This document shows positions 24,749 to 32,976 of a stretch of DNA of 42,978 nucleotides, piece after piece. The DNA is taken from contig NZ_JAVIKH010000018.1 of assembly GCF_033962415.1 (NCBI RefSeq), forward strand, positions 1-42,978. Reading direction: 5' to 3'. Position numbers and translations under genes: made by a program. The number at the start of each line of letters is the position of its first letter. The first letter of the stretch is position 1. The notes beneath the pieces are model-generated. The model did not search any database, was not told where the DNA came from, and saw only the letters and a list, made by a program, of their open reading frames with translations. This DNA is from Candidatus Cetobacterium colombiensis (GTDB lineage Bacteria; Fusobacteriota; Fusobacteriia; Fusobacteriales; Fusobacteriaceae).

Positions 24749-25152
24749 TTATTTTACTATATTAAGGCTTTCATTTTTTATAGCCTTAACAAACTCCTCT
24801 TTTTTAATTTTAAAAATTTTTGAAAGTCTATAGTTATTTTTAAAGCTACTTTTTTTAAAAATTAACTTTTGAATCTCAGCATAATCATCTATACTTTCAG
24901 TACCATAATACTCCATACACTCTGTTGTTAAATTATAAAAGTGTATATTTTCAATAAAGATATTCTCATTTTTTCTTTCTAACTTTTTACTCTCTAAAAG
25001 AAATATAGTTTCAGGTAGATTTCCAGCAACAGCTACATAATAATCTTTATGATCTTGAATCATTTTAAGTTTATAATAGTAAGTTCCAGACAGATAGCCA
25101 CCTATTCCTATAAAAAATAAAAGAGTTAGAAAGATGCATATTTTTTTAGCAT
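24749..25152 (-). pseudogene. small single-pass membrane protein with an A7 frameshift
   Basis: A TTTAGGAGG ribosome site precedes the ATG at 25152, but that frame stops after eight codons. One base shift in the seven-A run (25141-25147) restores a continuous protein: MLKKICIFLTLLLFFIGIGG, a perfect N-terminal membrane helix, leading into the 104-residue frame seen from 25063 (YYVAVAGNLPETIFLL and so on). The full protein would be about 134 residues. The alternatives are a real loss of function, phase variation or slippage at the A-run, or a sequencing error. The soluble part has no recognised family. It lies between PP2C (16 nt away) and the HD gene (4 nt). Confidence 0.7.
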
Positions 25153-25168
25153 CTTTCCTCCTAAAGAA

Positions 25169-25975
25169 TTAAGCACATTTTCTATATTTACTTTTCTTTC
25201 CAATTCCTCTATTAATACGAATAACTTTTTTATTAGAATTTATTGATAAAATTCCAAGAGAACAATCATCAAAAGTTTTCTTATCTCTAATACAACTATT
25301 AATAGATATTTTTAATTGCTTATTTACCTGTTTTTCAGATTTTTTATTTAAAAACTCTAAAACTCCACTTAAAATTGGATTAACACTATTTAATCTTTTG
25401 CTATAAAGGAAGTTTTCACACCCATCTGTAAATAGGAAAAACCCTTTAATCGATTTTAAAACTTCTAAATCACCTTTAAAAAGATTTAATTTAGTGGCAT
25501 TTTTAGGTGAAACAAAATATGTCATATTGGAGTATTCTCTCTCTTCACTTTTAGAAAGAATCTCTATTTTATCCCCTTTTTTCATGCAAATCATCCCATC
25601 ACCAAGATGTCCAATAATAACTTTTGAATCCTTAATGCCTATAAACATAAGAGTTGAGCTTAGTTCGCTTATAGCTATCTTTTTTTTCATAGCCTGTATT
25701 TGAAGAGAGTCCCAAAGTTTATTAATAATAAACTCTTTAGCTTCACTAGCTTTTGCCTTATAAAGAAAGTCAAAGTTTCTATTTAGTATATCACAAATCT
25801 CTGAAGTTATCACCTTAGAACCTACCTGTGAAAACTTTTTACTTCCAGCGCCATCTCCTAAAGCTATAAAACTCTTGTTACCATAGTTTTTATAAAATAT
25901 ACTATCTTGACATGGAGAGTTCTCAATTTCATGAGATCTCCCTCTAATGCTTACACCACAAACTTTAAAATTCAT
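25169..25975 (-). CDS. PP2C-family protein phosphatase (TerY-P type)
   Basis: From the ATG at 25975 (AGGGGG 6 nt upstream; the in-frame ATG at 25993 lies upstream of that site) the protein has 268 residues. PP2C metal and core motifs are visible: CQDS near residue 23, ALGDGAGS (about 43-50), IGHLGDGM, FLFTDGCENF and FDDCSLGIL. These enzymes remove phosphate from Ser/Thr. Its place directly after a vWA gene and near kinases is that of the phosphatase member of the described TerY-P triad (vWA, PP2C, kinase). The C-terminus is very basic (KKSKYRK). Confidence 0.85.
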   Translation of the reverse strand: MNFKVCGVSIRGRSHEIENSPCQDSIFYKNYGNKSFIALGDGAGSKKFSQVGSKVITSEICDILNRNFDFLYKAKASEAKEFIINKLWDSLQIQAMKKKIAISELSSTLMFIGIKDSKVIIGHLGDGMICMKKGDKIEILSKSEEREYSNMTYFVSPKNATKLNLFKGDLEVLKSIKGFFLFTDGCENFLYSKRLNSVNPILSGVLEFLNKKSEKQVNKQLKISINSCIRDKKTFDDCSLGILSINSNKKVIRINRGIGKKSKYRKCA

Positions 25976-25985
25976 AATCTTCCCC

Positions 25986-26699
25986 CTAACCATTAATAAT
26001 ATCGTTCCAATCTTTAGTTATATTTACATTAATATCAAAATTTATTGAACTTTCACTTACTTTTTTAGCACTAGAAACTAACCATTTAAATACTTGGGGT
26101 AAATCTTCAGTTCTAATTCTTTTGGAAATTTTATTAGGAGTAAATCTTTGTAGGTTATCTAAGTTACCATCATCTCCTATAATAACAGGGTAAACACTTA
26201 ATTTTCTTTTTAATGACAACTCAATGGCTCTTTTAGCAGCACTTTCAATACTGTCAGTTGGATCTCCATCACTTATGATAACTAACATCGGTTGGTAGTA
26301 TTGGATTCCACCAAGTTTATACATCTCTTTTCTTTTTTCTAACATATCTATAGCTGTATTTACTGTTGATCCTAAAGGTGTATGACCAAAAGCATTAAAT
26401 GTTGGAGTTTTTTGTGATTCCATAACACTAAATTTATTAACTACAGTAGGGTATGTTTCTCTAGCTTGAGTGTCAAATTTAAATCCAAGAACAGCTAAAT
26501 CTAAAGAGTATTTTAAAATTTCATTTTTAGAATTATTATTGATTTCCTTATAAAAATTTTCAATCTCTGAATTAAGAGTATTAATTTTTTCTCCATTCAT
26601 TGATGAGCTTGTATCAGCAATAATTACAACTGGTATTCTTGCCATTGGGTTTTCAGCTTCTTTTTCTACTTCATTATTAAAATCAAATAAAATTTTCAT
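25986..26699 (-). CDS. TerY-like von Willebrand factor A protein
   Basis: A 237-residue vWA domain with a complete MIDAS metal site: D29-x-S31-x-S33 (IADTSSSM), T in FGHTPLGS and D in VIISDGDPTDS. PVVIIADTSSSMNGEKI and YYQPMLVIISDGDPTD are typical of TerY proteins in tellurite/stress-type systems. It probably scaffolds or senses metal-dependent complexes and is reversibly phosphorylated. It leads the operon vWA-PP2C-membrane protein-HD-small frame-radical SAM. Confidence 0.85.
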   Translation of the reverse strand: MKILFDFNNEVEKEAENPMARIPVVIIADTSSSMNGEKINTLNSEIENFYKEINNNSKNEILKYSLDLAVLGFKFDTQARETYPTVVNKFSVMESQKTPTFNAFGHTPLGSTVNTAIDMLEKRKEMYKLGGIQYYQPMLVIISDGDPTDSIESAAKRAIELSLKRKLSVYPVIIGDDGNLDNLQRFTPNKISKRIRTEDLPQVFKWLVSSAKKVSESSINFDINVNITKDWNDIING

Positions 26700-26738
26700 A
26701 AATAATTCCTCCGTTTGTCTTTTTTTCTTTATATAGTT

Positions 26739-26780
26739 ATTATAAATTATGTTAATTACAGTTTTTTTGTTAGATTTACA
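26739..26780 (-). promoter_or_regulatory. double-TGTAA promoter P5 (vWA-PP2C-HD-radical SAM operon)
   Basis: Minus strand: TGTAA (26776-26780), 15 nt, TGTAA (26756-26760), 11 nt, TATAAT (26739-26744). Confidence 0.8.
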
Positions 26781-26789
26781 AATTTTGAT

Positions 26790-26818
26790 ATATTTAAGGG
26801 GAAAATCCCCTTAAATAT
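26790..26818 (-). terminator. hairpin at the end of the kinase-Ppx gene
   Basis: A perfect 13-bp stem ATATTTAAGGGGA / TCCCCTTAAATAT with loop AAA, overlapping the stop codon. No clear T-run follows on the minus strand, so termination may be partial. It lies 9 nt upstream of P5. Confidence 0.6.
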
Positions 26819-28827
26819 TAGTTTGCAATATCCATTTGGTGCATTCCAAGTTCCTCTTCTAGATGATGATAAAAAAGTCCATACCAAAGACCTGTTCCAC
26901 TTACCACAAGTTTATCTAAATTAAATCTTTTTAAGATCTCTAAAAATGCTGGGAGTCCAAGAGCTTTTGTAAGAGCTGAATCTAAAACTCTATTTTTACA
27001 GTTTGATTCATCTTCAGCTTTAAGAGCTGCTAATAGCTCTCCAATAGTTTCATATTTATCCAATAAAAATTTAATAGCATTAAAACATGATCTTTCAATT
27101 TTCTCATGAGTCATTACAGTGCAATGTTGTTTTTTGTTACCTTTTTTTCCAGTTGCCGAAGTTATAGCAGTACCAACTGAGATACACTCATGAACTTGAA
27201 TATCTCTAACCTCTTTTTTTAAGGTATTGTTAATTTTAGATTTAACAGTTTTTAAATTCTCTTCAAAGGCAGAAGCTAATGGCGTATTTAGGTTGCTATT
27301 AATAGTTAGAGTATTAAGAAGTATTGTACTTCCAAAGTTTAAACTCTTTGAAAATATAAGTGAATTATCAAAACCTCTTAAAATAGCAATCTCAGTAGAG
27401 CCTCCACCCTGATCAATGAAAAGATAGTTTTTCTTTATAGAATTTTCTAAAACCTCAGTTCCATTGGGATGTATTTTACCAGTGTATTTAAAGGCATTAG
27501 TAGTTAATTTACTCTCCTCATCTCTAGATAAAACCCTACAAGATAAATTATATTCAGTTTTTAAAAATCTTAAAATCTCATCTCTATTTTGAGCTCCTCT
27601 TATTGCAGCAGTGGCAACACAATATAGATTTTTAACATTTAACTCCCTTGCCTTTGCTAAAAATTCATGGATACTGTAATCAATAACTTTTTTTAATGCT
27701 GGGATATTCATATTACGGTTTTTATCTAAAAGTTTACCTATATTTGTTAAACGCCCCTCTCTGAAGCCACCATTTTTCTCACCAAAATCCTCATAGGAAA
27801 ACTCTTTTAATTCGTTACTAGATCCTCTAACTAAAAGTTTAATTGCCTTAGTACTAATTTCAAGAACTCCAATTTTACTTCCATTAGGATTTAAAATATT
27901 TAAAGCATTTCCAACTCCAGTTCTTCTGTCTAAAGATATAGGTCCATCGCTATTTGCTACAGTATCCTCTGAAAAAAGATTATTAGAAGCTTTGTTTTCT
28001 AAAATATCCATTTTATATTTAGTTAAAACTTCTAACCACTCCTTAGGTGAAACTCTATTTTGCGTTTTAAAAGTTTTAAAGAAGCACTCTTTTATATATA
28101 AAGGCATCTCATTCCATGTAGAAAGTAATTTTTTATCAAGTGGAGTGTTAAAATCATAATCATTAGCTAAAGGATAAGCAAAAGATCCATTTTTTATATT
28201 TTCAATAGGGCTACCACCATTTGTTACAGTAAAAGGGTGTCTTCCAGGAATCAAAATTTTAAAAAGTAAAACTCCAAGTGAGAAATATTCATTATTTAAT
28301 GTTCTAGGTGTTGTCTTAAAGTTTTTCCCCATCATCTCAGCTGGAGTAAATTCATCTGTTCCCACTTCGCAGAGATACCTATCTACTTGGAAAGAGTCAC
28401 AATCTATAAGGTATGTATTTAAATTTTTGTCTATAAGAACATTACTATCACTTACATCTCCCACAAGAACTCTTTTTGAATGAAGATAGTTAAATGATGA
28501 AGCTATTTTAGCTGCTATATCCACAAGGTTAGATCTTTTAATATTTCTTTTACCCATAGATGTGAAAAGAAGATAGTTTTTTAAATTAATTCCATCAATA
28601 TTTTTCATTGTGTAGCCAACTATGTTTCCATTTTCTTCCACTAGCTCCTTTGGAGTACAAATACTGTCTAAACTTATATTTCTTAGTTTTATTTTTTCTA
28701 ATTTTTCTTGAATTTTATTGCTAATATTATGAAACTCTTTATAAATCTTTTGATCTTTCAATTTAAGTATCTTTCCTTCTCCACCTGAAGCAATTTCAGT
28801 TTCTATTTTTAAATTATGTTTTAACAT
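26818..28827 (-). CDS. protein kinase fused to a Ppx/GppA phosphatase
   Basis: A 669-residue fusion. Residues 1-280 are a protein kinase: glycine loop ASGGEGKI (13-20), candidate lysine K30, catalytic V-G-D124-x4-N129 (VGDVSDSN) and D142-C-D144-S instead of DFG. Residues 318-669 are an exopolyphosphatase/guanosine pentaphosphatase (actin fold): GVLEISTKAIKLLV, the Ppx signature ATAAIRGAQNRDE (about 405-417), then the phosphate loop IDQGGGSTEIA (471-481). The two enzyme types in one chain suggest that kinase signalling is linked to polyphosphate or (p)ppGpp level. The kinase is paralogous to the one fused to PIN at 11218. AAGGAGG precedes the ATG. Confidence 0.85.
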   Translation of the reverse strand: MLKHNLKIETEIASGGEGKILKLKDQKIYKEFHNISNKIQEKLEKIKLRNISLDSICTPKELVEENGNIVGYTMKNIDGINLKNYLLFTSMGKRNIKRSNLVDIAAKIASSFNYLHSKRVLVGDVSDSNVLIDKNLNTYLIDCDSFQVDRYLCEVGTDEFTPAEMMGKNFKTTPRTLNNEYFSLGVLLFKILIPGRHPFTVTNGGSPIENIKNGSFAYPLANDYDFNTPLDKKLLSTWNEMPLYIKECFFKTFKTQNRVSPKEWLEVLTKYKMDILENKASNNLFSEDTVANSDGPISLDRRTGVGNALNILNPNGSKIGVLEISTKAIKLLVRGSSNELKEFSYEDFGEKNGGFREGRLTNIGKLLDKNRNMNIPALKKVIDYSIHEFLAKARELNVKNLYCVATAAIRGAQNRDEILRFLKTEYNLSCRVLSRDEESKLTTNAFKYTGKIHPNGTEVLENSIKKNYLFIDQGGGSTEIAILRGFDNSLIFSKSLNFGSTILLNTLTINSNLNTPLASAFEENLKTVKSKINNTLKKEVRDIQVHECISVGTAITSATGKKGNKKQHCTVMTHEKIERSCFNAIKFLLDKYETIGELLAALKAEDESNCKNRVLDSALTKALGLPAFLEILKRFNLDKLVVSGTGLWYGLFYHHLEEELGMHQMDIAN

Positions 28828-28855
28828 TTTTTCCTCCTTCAGTCTTTATATATTT

Positions 28856-28897
28856 ATAATAAACTATGGCTCTTACAGTTTTTTACAAATTCTTACA
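28856..28897 (-). promoter_or_regulatory. double-TGTAA promoter P6 (kinase-Ppx gene)
   Basis: Minus strand: TGTAA (28893-28897), 15 nt, TGTAA (28873-28877), 11 nt, TATTAT (28856-28861). A third TGTAA stands exactly midway (28883-28887), giving three boxes 10 bp apart. Confidence 0.75.
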
Positions 28898-28919
28898 AAA
28901 GGGAAAATCCCTTTTGTAA
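28893..28919 (-). terminator. hairpin after the second vWA gene, overlapping promoter P6
   Basis: A perfect 12-bp stem TTACAAAAGGGA / TCCCTTTTGTAA with loop AAA, 4 nt after the vWA stop. Its distal arm carries the upstream TGTAA box of P6. There is no T-run, so it may act as operator as much as terminator. Confidence 0.5.
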
Positions 28920-28923
28920 AAAA

Positions 28924-29568
28924 TTAACAGTTATACTTTTCTATATCTAGTTCATTTTCTTCAACACTTCTACTAAGCCAAGTGAAAAACTTTTTAAAAT
29001 CAGTTCCTTCAACTCTAAGAGGTTCCATATTTGGGTTTAACTCTTTAAGAACTCCAATATTTGCATCATTTCCAATGGCCACAGGGAATAAAGTTACCTT
29101 TCTTCTGTTTTGTAAATTTTTAAAAAGAGCTTTTGCATTTTCAATATCATCAGTAGGTTCTCCATCAGTCATTAAAATAACCCATGGTTGATAGTAATTT
29201 ACACCATAATCTTTATAAACTAATTTCCTACCTTGAATTTGTTCATATGCCAACTCTAAGGCTCTCCCCATAGGAGTTCCACCGTCGGCCACAAAATTAC
29301 TTTTAGTGCCACCATTCCACTGTTCAAAGTCTAAGAAAAGTTCAGGATTTTCTCCACCAAATGTAATAACAGATAAATCCAAAGCAGCTGAAGCCATCTC
29401 ATCCTCTAAAATATTATTTAAAAAAGTCTCAAACCCTAAATTTAGTTGCTCAATACAAGAGATACCACTTTTATCAATGCTTCCCATAGAACCACTAACA
29501 TCTAGTAAAAAAATAACTGGAACCTTTGTCCCTGAGAAATAATCTAAACTTTGAAAATTAAACTTCAT
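28924..29568 (-). CDS. second TerY-like vWA protein
   Basis: From the ATG at 29568 (GAGGTGAG a few nt upstream; the GTG at 29577 lies inside that ribosome site) the protein has 214 residues. MIDAS residues: D23-V-S25-G-S27 (FLLDVSGSM), T in DGGTPMGRAL and D in LMTDGEPTDD; YYQPWVILMTDGEPTD is the same TerY block as in the first vWA protein. The two are paralogues with distinct N- and C-termini, as expected for TerY1/TerY2-type pairs. It has its own promoter P7. Confidence 0.85.
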   Translation of the reverse strand: MKFNFQSLDYFSGTKVPVIFLLDVSGSMGSIDKSGISCIEQLNLGFETFLNNILEDEMASAALDLSVITFGGENPELFLDFEQWNGGTKSNFVADGGTPMGRALELAYEQIQGRKLVYKDYGVNYYQPWVILMTDGEPTDDIENAKALFKNLQNRRKVTLFPVAIGNDANIGVLKELNPNMEPLRVEGTDFKKFFTWLSRSVEENELDIEKYNC

Positions 29569-29606
29569 AAAACTCACCTCACACGTTTTCTTGTTGTTAT
29601 GCTATG

Positions 29607-29648
29607 AGTTTATCAGAACCTCATTACAGAATTTTCCAGTTTTTTACA
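29607..29648 (-). promoter_or_regulatory. double-TGTAA promoter P7 (second vWA gene)
   Basis: Minus strand: TGTAA (29644-29648), 15 nt, TGTAA (29624-29628), 11 nt, TAAACT (29607-29612) as a weak -10. The box spacing equals P1-P6; the poor -10 suggests stronger dependence on an activator. Confidence 0.65.
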
Positions 29649-29677
29649 AAAAAAAAGAATAGTTAACTGAACTACTC
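29648..29677 (-). terminator. terminator of the ROK-PHP-MFS operon
   Basis: On the minus strand the stem GAGTAGTT / AACTATTC with loop CAGTT is followed by nine Ts. It isolates the metabolic operon from the TerY-P genes and again abuts the TGTAA box of P7. Confidence 0.75.
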
Positions 29678-29734
29678 TCTTTTAAAGTTTTTTATTATTA
29701 TCGAATTTTAGTTTAGATTCTTATCTTCTTTTTT

Positions 29735-29851
29735 CTAAATAAAGAATAAGTAAGATCTTATTAAATCTTTAGCTTTATGCCATTGAGCTAATAGTTCACT
29801 ATCTCCACAATCATATAACAAACCAGCTAACATTTTTTCTCTTTCTGTCAT
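29735..29851 (-). pseudogene. N-terminal fragment of a maltose O-acetyltransferase
   Basis: GGGGAGGT precedes an ATG whose 38 codons give MTEREKMLAGLLYDCGD followed by ELLAQWHKAKDLIRSY, the N-terminal Mac domain of maltose/galactoside acetyltransferases, then a stop. The hexapeptide-repeat catalytic part is missing. It follows the MFS gene by 22 nt as the former last gene of that operon. A related but differently damaged copy lies at 37809. Confidence 0.75.
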
Positions 29852-29873
29852 TCTTACCTCCCCTTAAATATAT

Positions 29874-31040
29874 TTAACCTTGTTCTAATGATAATTGAGA
29901 TGTTTTCTCCGACATAAAATACATTGTAATTACAAGAGCAAGTAAAAAGAATGGTAACATTTCAAATCCCATAACTCCTGCTAATATTCCAAATAAAGGT
30001 GGTACTAAAGCACTTCCTATATATGCAACAGACATTTGAATTCCCATAATTTTTTGAGATATCTCTTTTCCAAATTTATTAGGTGTTTCATGAAGCATTG
30101 CCGGATAAATTGGAGCACAACCTAAACCAATTAATATTAATCCCATTAATTGAAAATTTATTGAAAGAGGCAAAATAAGTATACTTATTCCTAAAATACA
30201 AGTTATTTGTCCCATTTTAATCATTTGTTTATTTCCTAATTTTAAAGTTAAAAATCCAGATAAAAATCTTCCAATAGTTATTCCTAAATAATAAAGTGAT
30301 ATATATTTAGCAGCTTCTTCAGTTGATACTCCCTTTGTTACAACAAGGTATGAACTTCCCCAAAGCCCAGCTGTCAATTCCATGGCACAATAACTAAAAA
30401 ATGTAATAAGAGTAGATTTTACCCCTGGAATTTTTATTAAATTTAAAATCTTTGTATTAGACTTTTCCTCTGAATTTTCATTATTATCTAATTCAAATTT
30501 TTTCCATAAAGGTAGTGATAAAAATAAGAATACTACTAAAATAGATTGAATTATTCCTATTGTAGCATATCCCATTCTCCAGCCACTTTCTTTTAAAAGA
30601 TATAGTGCTATAATAAATGGTCCAGATGTTGCCCCTATTCCCCAAAAGCAATGAAGCCAATTCATATGTTTTGCTTTATAATAGATTGCCACAAAATTAT
30701 TTAAAGCGGAATCTACAGCACCCGCACCTAATCCCAAAGGGATACTAAGTAGCAATATCCAAATAAAGCTTGAAGAAATATATATTCCTAACAATGCAAA
30801 TGCAGTTAGAAAAACACTAAAAGCTGTGACTTTTCCCGTACCAAATCTACTTATCAATTTTCCACTAAAAAAACTTGAGATTACTGTTCCTGCAGTTATA
30901 ACCATGGTACAAACACCTGCTAAAGAAATGTGGACATTTAGTTCTTTATGCATAGTTGGCCAAGCTGATCCTAAAACAGCATCAGGTAACCCTAAACTAA
31001 TAAAAGCTAGATAAATTATTATTAAAAGTATATTCAACAT
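29874..31040 (-). CDS. MFS transporter
   Basis: A 388-residue major facilitator with about 12 hydrophobic segments, the first at residues 2-20, and a cytoplasmic loop near 190-205 (KKFELDNNENSEEKSN) dividing the halves. The motif GKLISRFGTGKVTAFS after helix 2 is the MFS motif A equivalent. FGIGATSGPFI-type segments (HCFWGIGATSGPF) resemble the FucP-like sugar transporter branch. Operon context with a ROK repressor and PHP hydrolase suggests uptake of a sugar or sugar derivative. It abuts the PHP gene. Confidence 0.8.
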   Translation of the reverse strand: MLNILLIIIYLAFISLGLPDAVLGSAWPTMHKELNVHISLAGVCTMVITAGTVISSFFSGKLISRFGTGKVTAFSVFLTAFALLGIYISSSFIWILLLSIPLGLGAGAVDSALNNFVAIYYKAKHMNWLHCFWGIGATSGPFIIALYLLKESGWRMGYATIGIIQSILVVFLFLSLPLWKKFELDNNENSEEKSNTKILNLIKIPGVKSTLITFFSYCAMELTAGLWGSSYLVVTKGVSTEEAAKYISLYYLGITIGRFLSGFLTLKLGNKQMIKMGQITCILGISILILPLSINFQLMGLILIGLGCAPIYPAMLHETPNKFGKEISQKIMGIQMSVAYIGSALVPPLFGILAGVMGFEMLPFFLLALVITMYFMSEKTSQLSLEQG

Positions 31041-31041
31041 T

Positions 31042-31926
31042 TTATTTGATCCTCTCTTTTAATTTTTTTATTATTTCTTCTTCATTTTCCATACAATCAA
31101 CTGATCCAATTGATATACTAGGTTTATTTTTACCGTGAAAATCACTTCCACAAGTCATAATAAGATTATTTTTTCTAGCAAAGTTTTCATAGATTATTGT
31201 TTGTTTTTCATTATGATAACTACTATAAACTTCTATTCCCTCTACTCCCATTGAAACAATATCTTCTAATAAATCTATATTTTCCTTAATATTATTTCCA
31301 GGATGTGCAAGAATTGGTATTCCACCTGTATTTAAAATAATTTTAATAGCTTCACATAAAGACATAAATTTAACTTCAACATAAGCAGGTTTTCCCTGAG
31401 CACAAAAATCCCAATAAAAATTAACATAAGGATTATCACTTCTAGACCCTCCAGTGTAGTAAGGCTTTAGTAAATTATTTTCTTTATTCTTATCAAATTT
31501 CATTGCTGCCTCAGCAATCATTTCTCCATTAATTACACCATCCTTTGATAATAAAGCAATAGTTTCATCTGAAACCTCTATTCCTAAAGAACGTACAAGC
31601 TCAACTCTTTTAATAGAGGCCTCTTGTTCTTGAAAAATAATATTTTCTTCAATTTCATTAAAAATAGGATTATTATAATCTACACCATAACCTAAAACAT
31701 GAAGGTTAACTCCATTAAAATTACAATCTAACTCCACAGCTGAAACAACATCAATACTTTTATTCTCACAATATTTTTTAGTTTCAGCTATTGATTTAAC
31801 TGAGTTATGATCAGCAATAGCAAAGTATCTAATCCCTTTTTCTAAACAAAACTCAATTATTTTTTTTGGTTCAAATTCCCCATCATCACTATAGTTTGAA
31901 TGTATATGCAAATCTATATAATTCAT
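31042..31926 (-). CDS. PHP-domain phosphoesterase
   Basis: A 294-residue PHP-family metal hydrolase. The N-terminal DLHIHSNYSDDG supplies the HxH metal ligands, followed by AIADHNS, an E-rich middle, ILAHPGNN and the final CGSDFHG. Such proteins hydrolyse phosphate esters, for example nucleotide or sugar phosphates. It lies between the ROK regulator (18 nt) and the MFS gene (1 nt), so it belongs to the same unit and may process the imported substrate. Confidence 0.8.
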   Translation of the reverse strand: MNYIDLHIHSNYSDDGEFEPKKIIEFCLEKGIRYFAIADHNSVKSIAETKKYCENKSIDVVSAVELDCNFNGVNLHVLGYGVDYNNPIFNEIEENIIFQEQEASIKRVELVRSLGIEVSDETIALLSKDGVINGEMIAEAAMKFDKNKENNLLKPYYTGGSRSDNPYVNFYWDFCAQGKPAYVEVKFMSLCEAIKIILNTGGIPILAHPGNNIKENIDLLEDIVSMGVEGIEVYSSYHNEKQTIIYENFARKNNLIMTCGSDFHGKNKPSISIGSVDCMENEEEIIKKLKERIK

Positions 31927-31944
31927 TATTTTCCCCCCTAAAGT

Positions 31945-32952
31945 TTATTTGTTTTTAATCATTAATTTTGGTTCTAAATATTTTAAAGCAATTTGTTTAA
32001 TTCCAATTTCAAAATCTATATTTATTTCCTTAGAAATAACTATTTCTGGAACCATAGCTCTTTGAATTTCAGAATTACATCGTTCTATTACTTTCTCTCT
32101 AATTGATTCTTCAATATCTCTTCCATAAAGAACAATTGTATCTGGATTGTACATACAATTAAAAGATAAAACTATTTTTATTATAATCTCATTTATATCC
32201 TCTTTATTAAAATCAAATTCATTCCAATTAATCCCTAAAGGAAGATTATTAATTTCTCCAGCTAATCCATCTCTTCCTTTATAAACTTTTCCATTAAAAT
32301 AAATTCCTGCTCCTGGAGGATATTTATCTGGAAAATAAATTCCTACAATACATTCATCATCTTCAGCTTCTTTTAAGTAAGAATATCCATATACAACAGC
32401 ATTAATATCATTTTCAAATATAACAGGCAAACTAAATTTTTTTCGAATATGTTCTGTTAATGGTTGATTATTTAAACCCTCGTAATCCACAAGAAGTTTC
32501 CCATTTATTTCTACACCTGGAATTCCAAAAGCTATAACTTTAATTGCTGGATATTTCAATATCATTTTTTCAATTAGTAAATCAAAACTTTCTAATTTAA
32601 GATCTGTAACATGAATTTTTAGTTTTTCAATTATTTCCCCATATAGATTTGATACATTAATAAATGCTGTATCTACACCATTTTCTTCATGCATATAAAT
32701 AAATAAAGCTAATGAAAATTCACTGTTAAATCTAAAAGAAGTTGCAGGTCTTCCACCGTTTGAAGGTAACACCGTATCTTCTATTGCTTCTCCATTATTT
32801 ATAAGAGTGTTTATTAAAGAGTTAATTGTCACAACACTCAATCCAGTTAACTTTGCTAAAACTGGTTTAGAAGCAACTTTTGTATGCTTCAATGCATTTC
32901 TTAAGGCATTTAGATTAATTTCTTTGATAATATTTTTATTTTCATTTTTCAT
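31945..32952 (-). CDS. ROK-family transcriptional repressor
   Basis: A 335-residue protein with an N-terminal winged helix-turn-helix (residues 15-75, KPVLAKLTGLSVVTINSLIN) and a C-terminal ROK/actin-like domain (GIPGVEINGK, FENDINAVVYG, DGLAGEINNLPLG). The usual ROK zinc cysteine cluster is not seen, so sugar kinase activity is unlikely. It is first in the operon and lies directly downstream of a perfect palindrome that it probably binds, implying autoregulation with a sugar inducer. Confidence 0.85.
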   Translation of the reverse strand: MKNENKNIIKEINLNALRNALKHTKVASKPVLAKLTGLSVVTINSLINTLINNGEAIEDTVLPSNGGRPATSFRFNSEFSLALFIYMHEENGVDTAFINVSNLYGEIIEKLKIHVTDLKLESFDLLIEKMILKYPAIKVIAFGIPGVEINGKLLVDYEGLNNQPLTEHIRKKFSLPVIFENDINAVVYGYSYLKEAEDDECIVGIYFPDKYPPGAGIYFNGKVYKGRDGLAGEINNLPLGINWNEFDFNKEDINEIIIKIVLSFNCMYNPDTIVLYGRDIEESIREKVIERCNSEIQRAMVPEIVISKEINIDFEIGIKQIALKYLEPKLMIKNK

Positions 32953-32976
32953 AAAACTTACTCCCCTACTTAAAAA

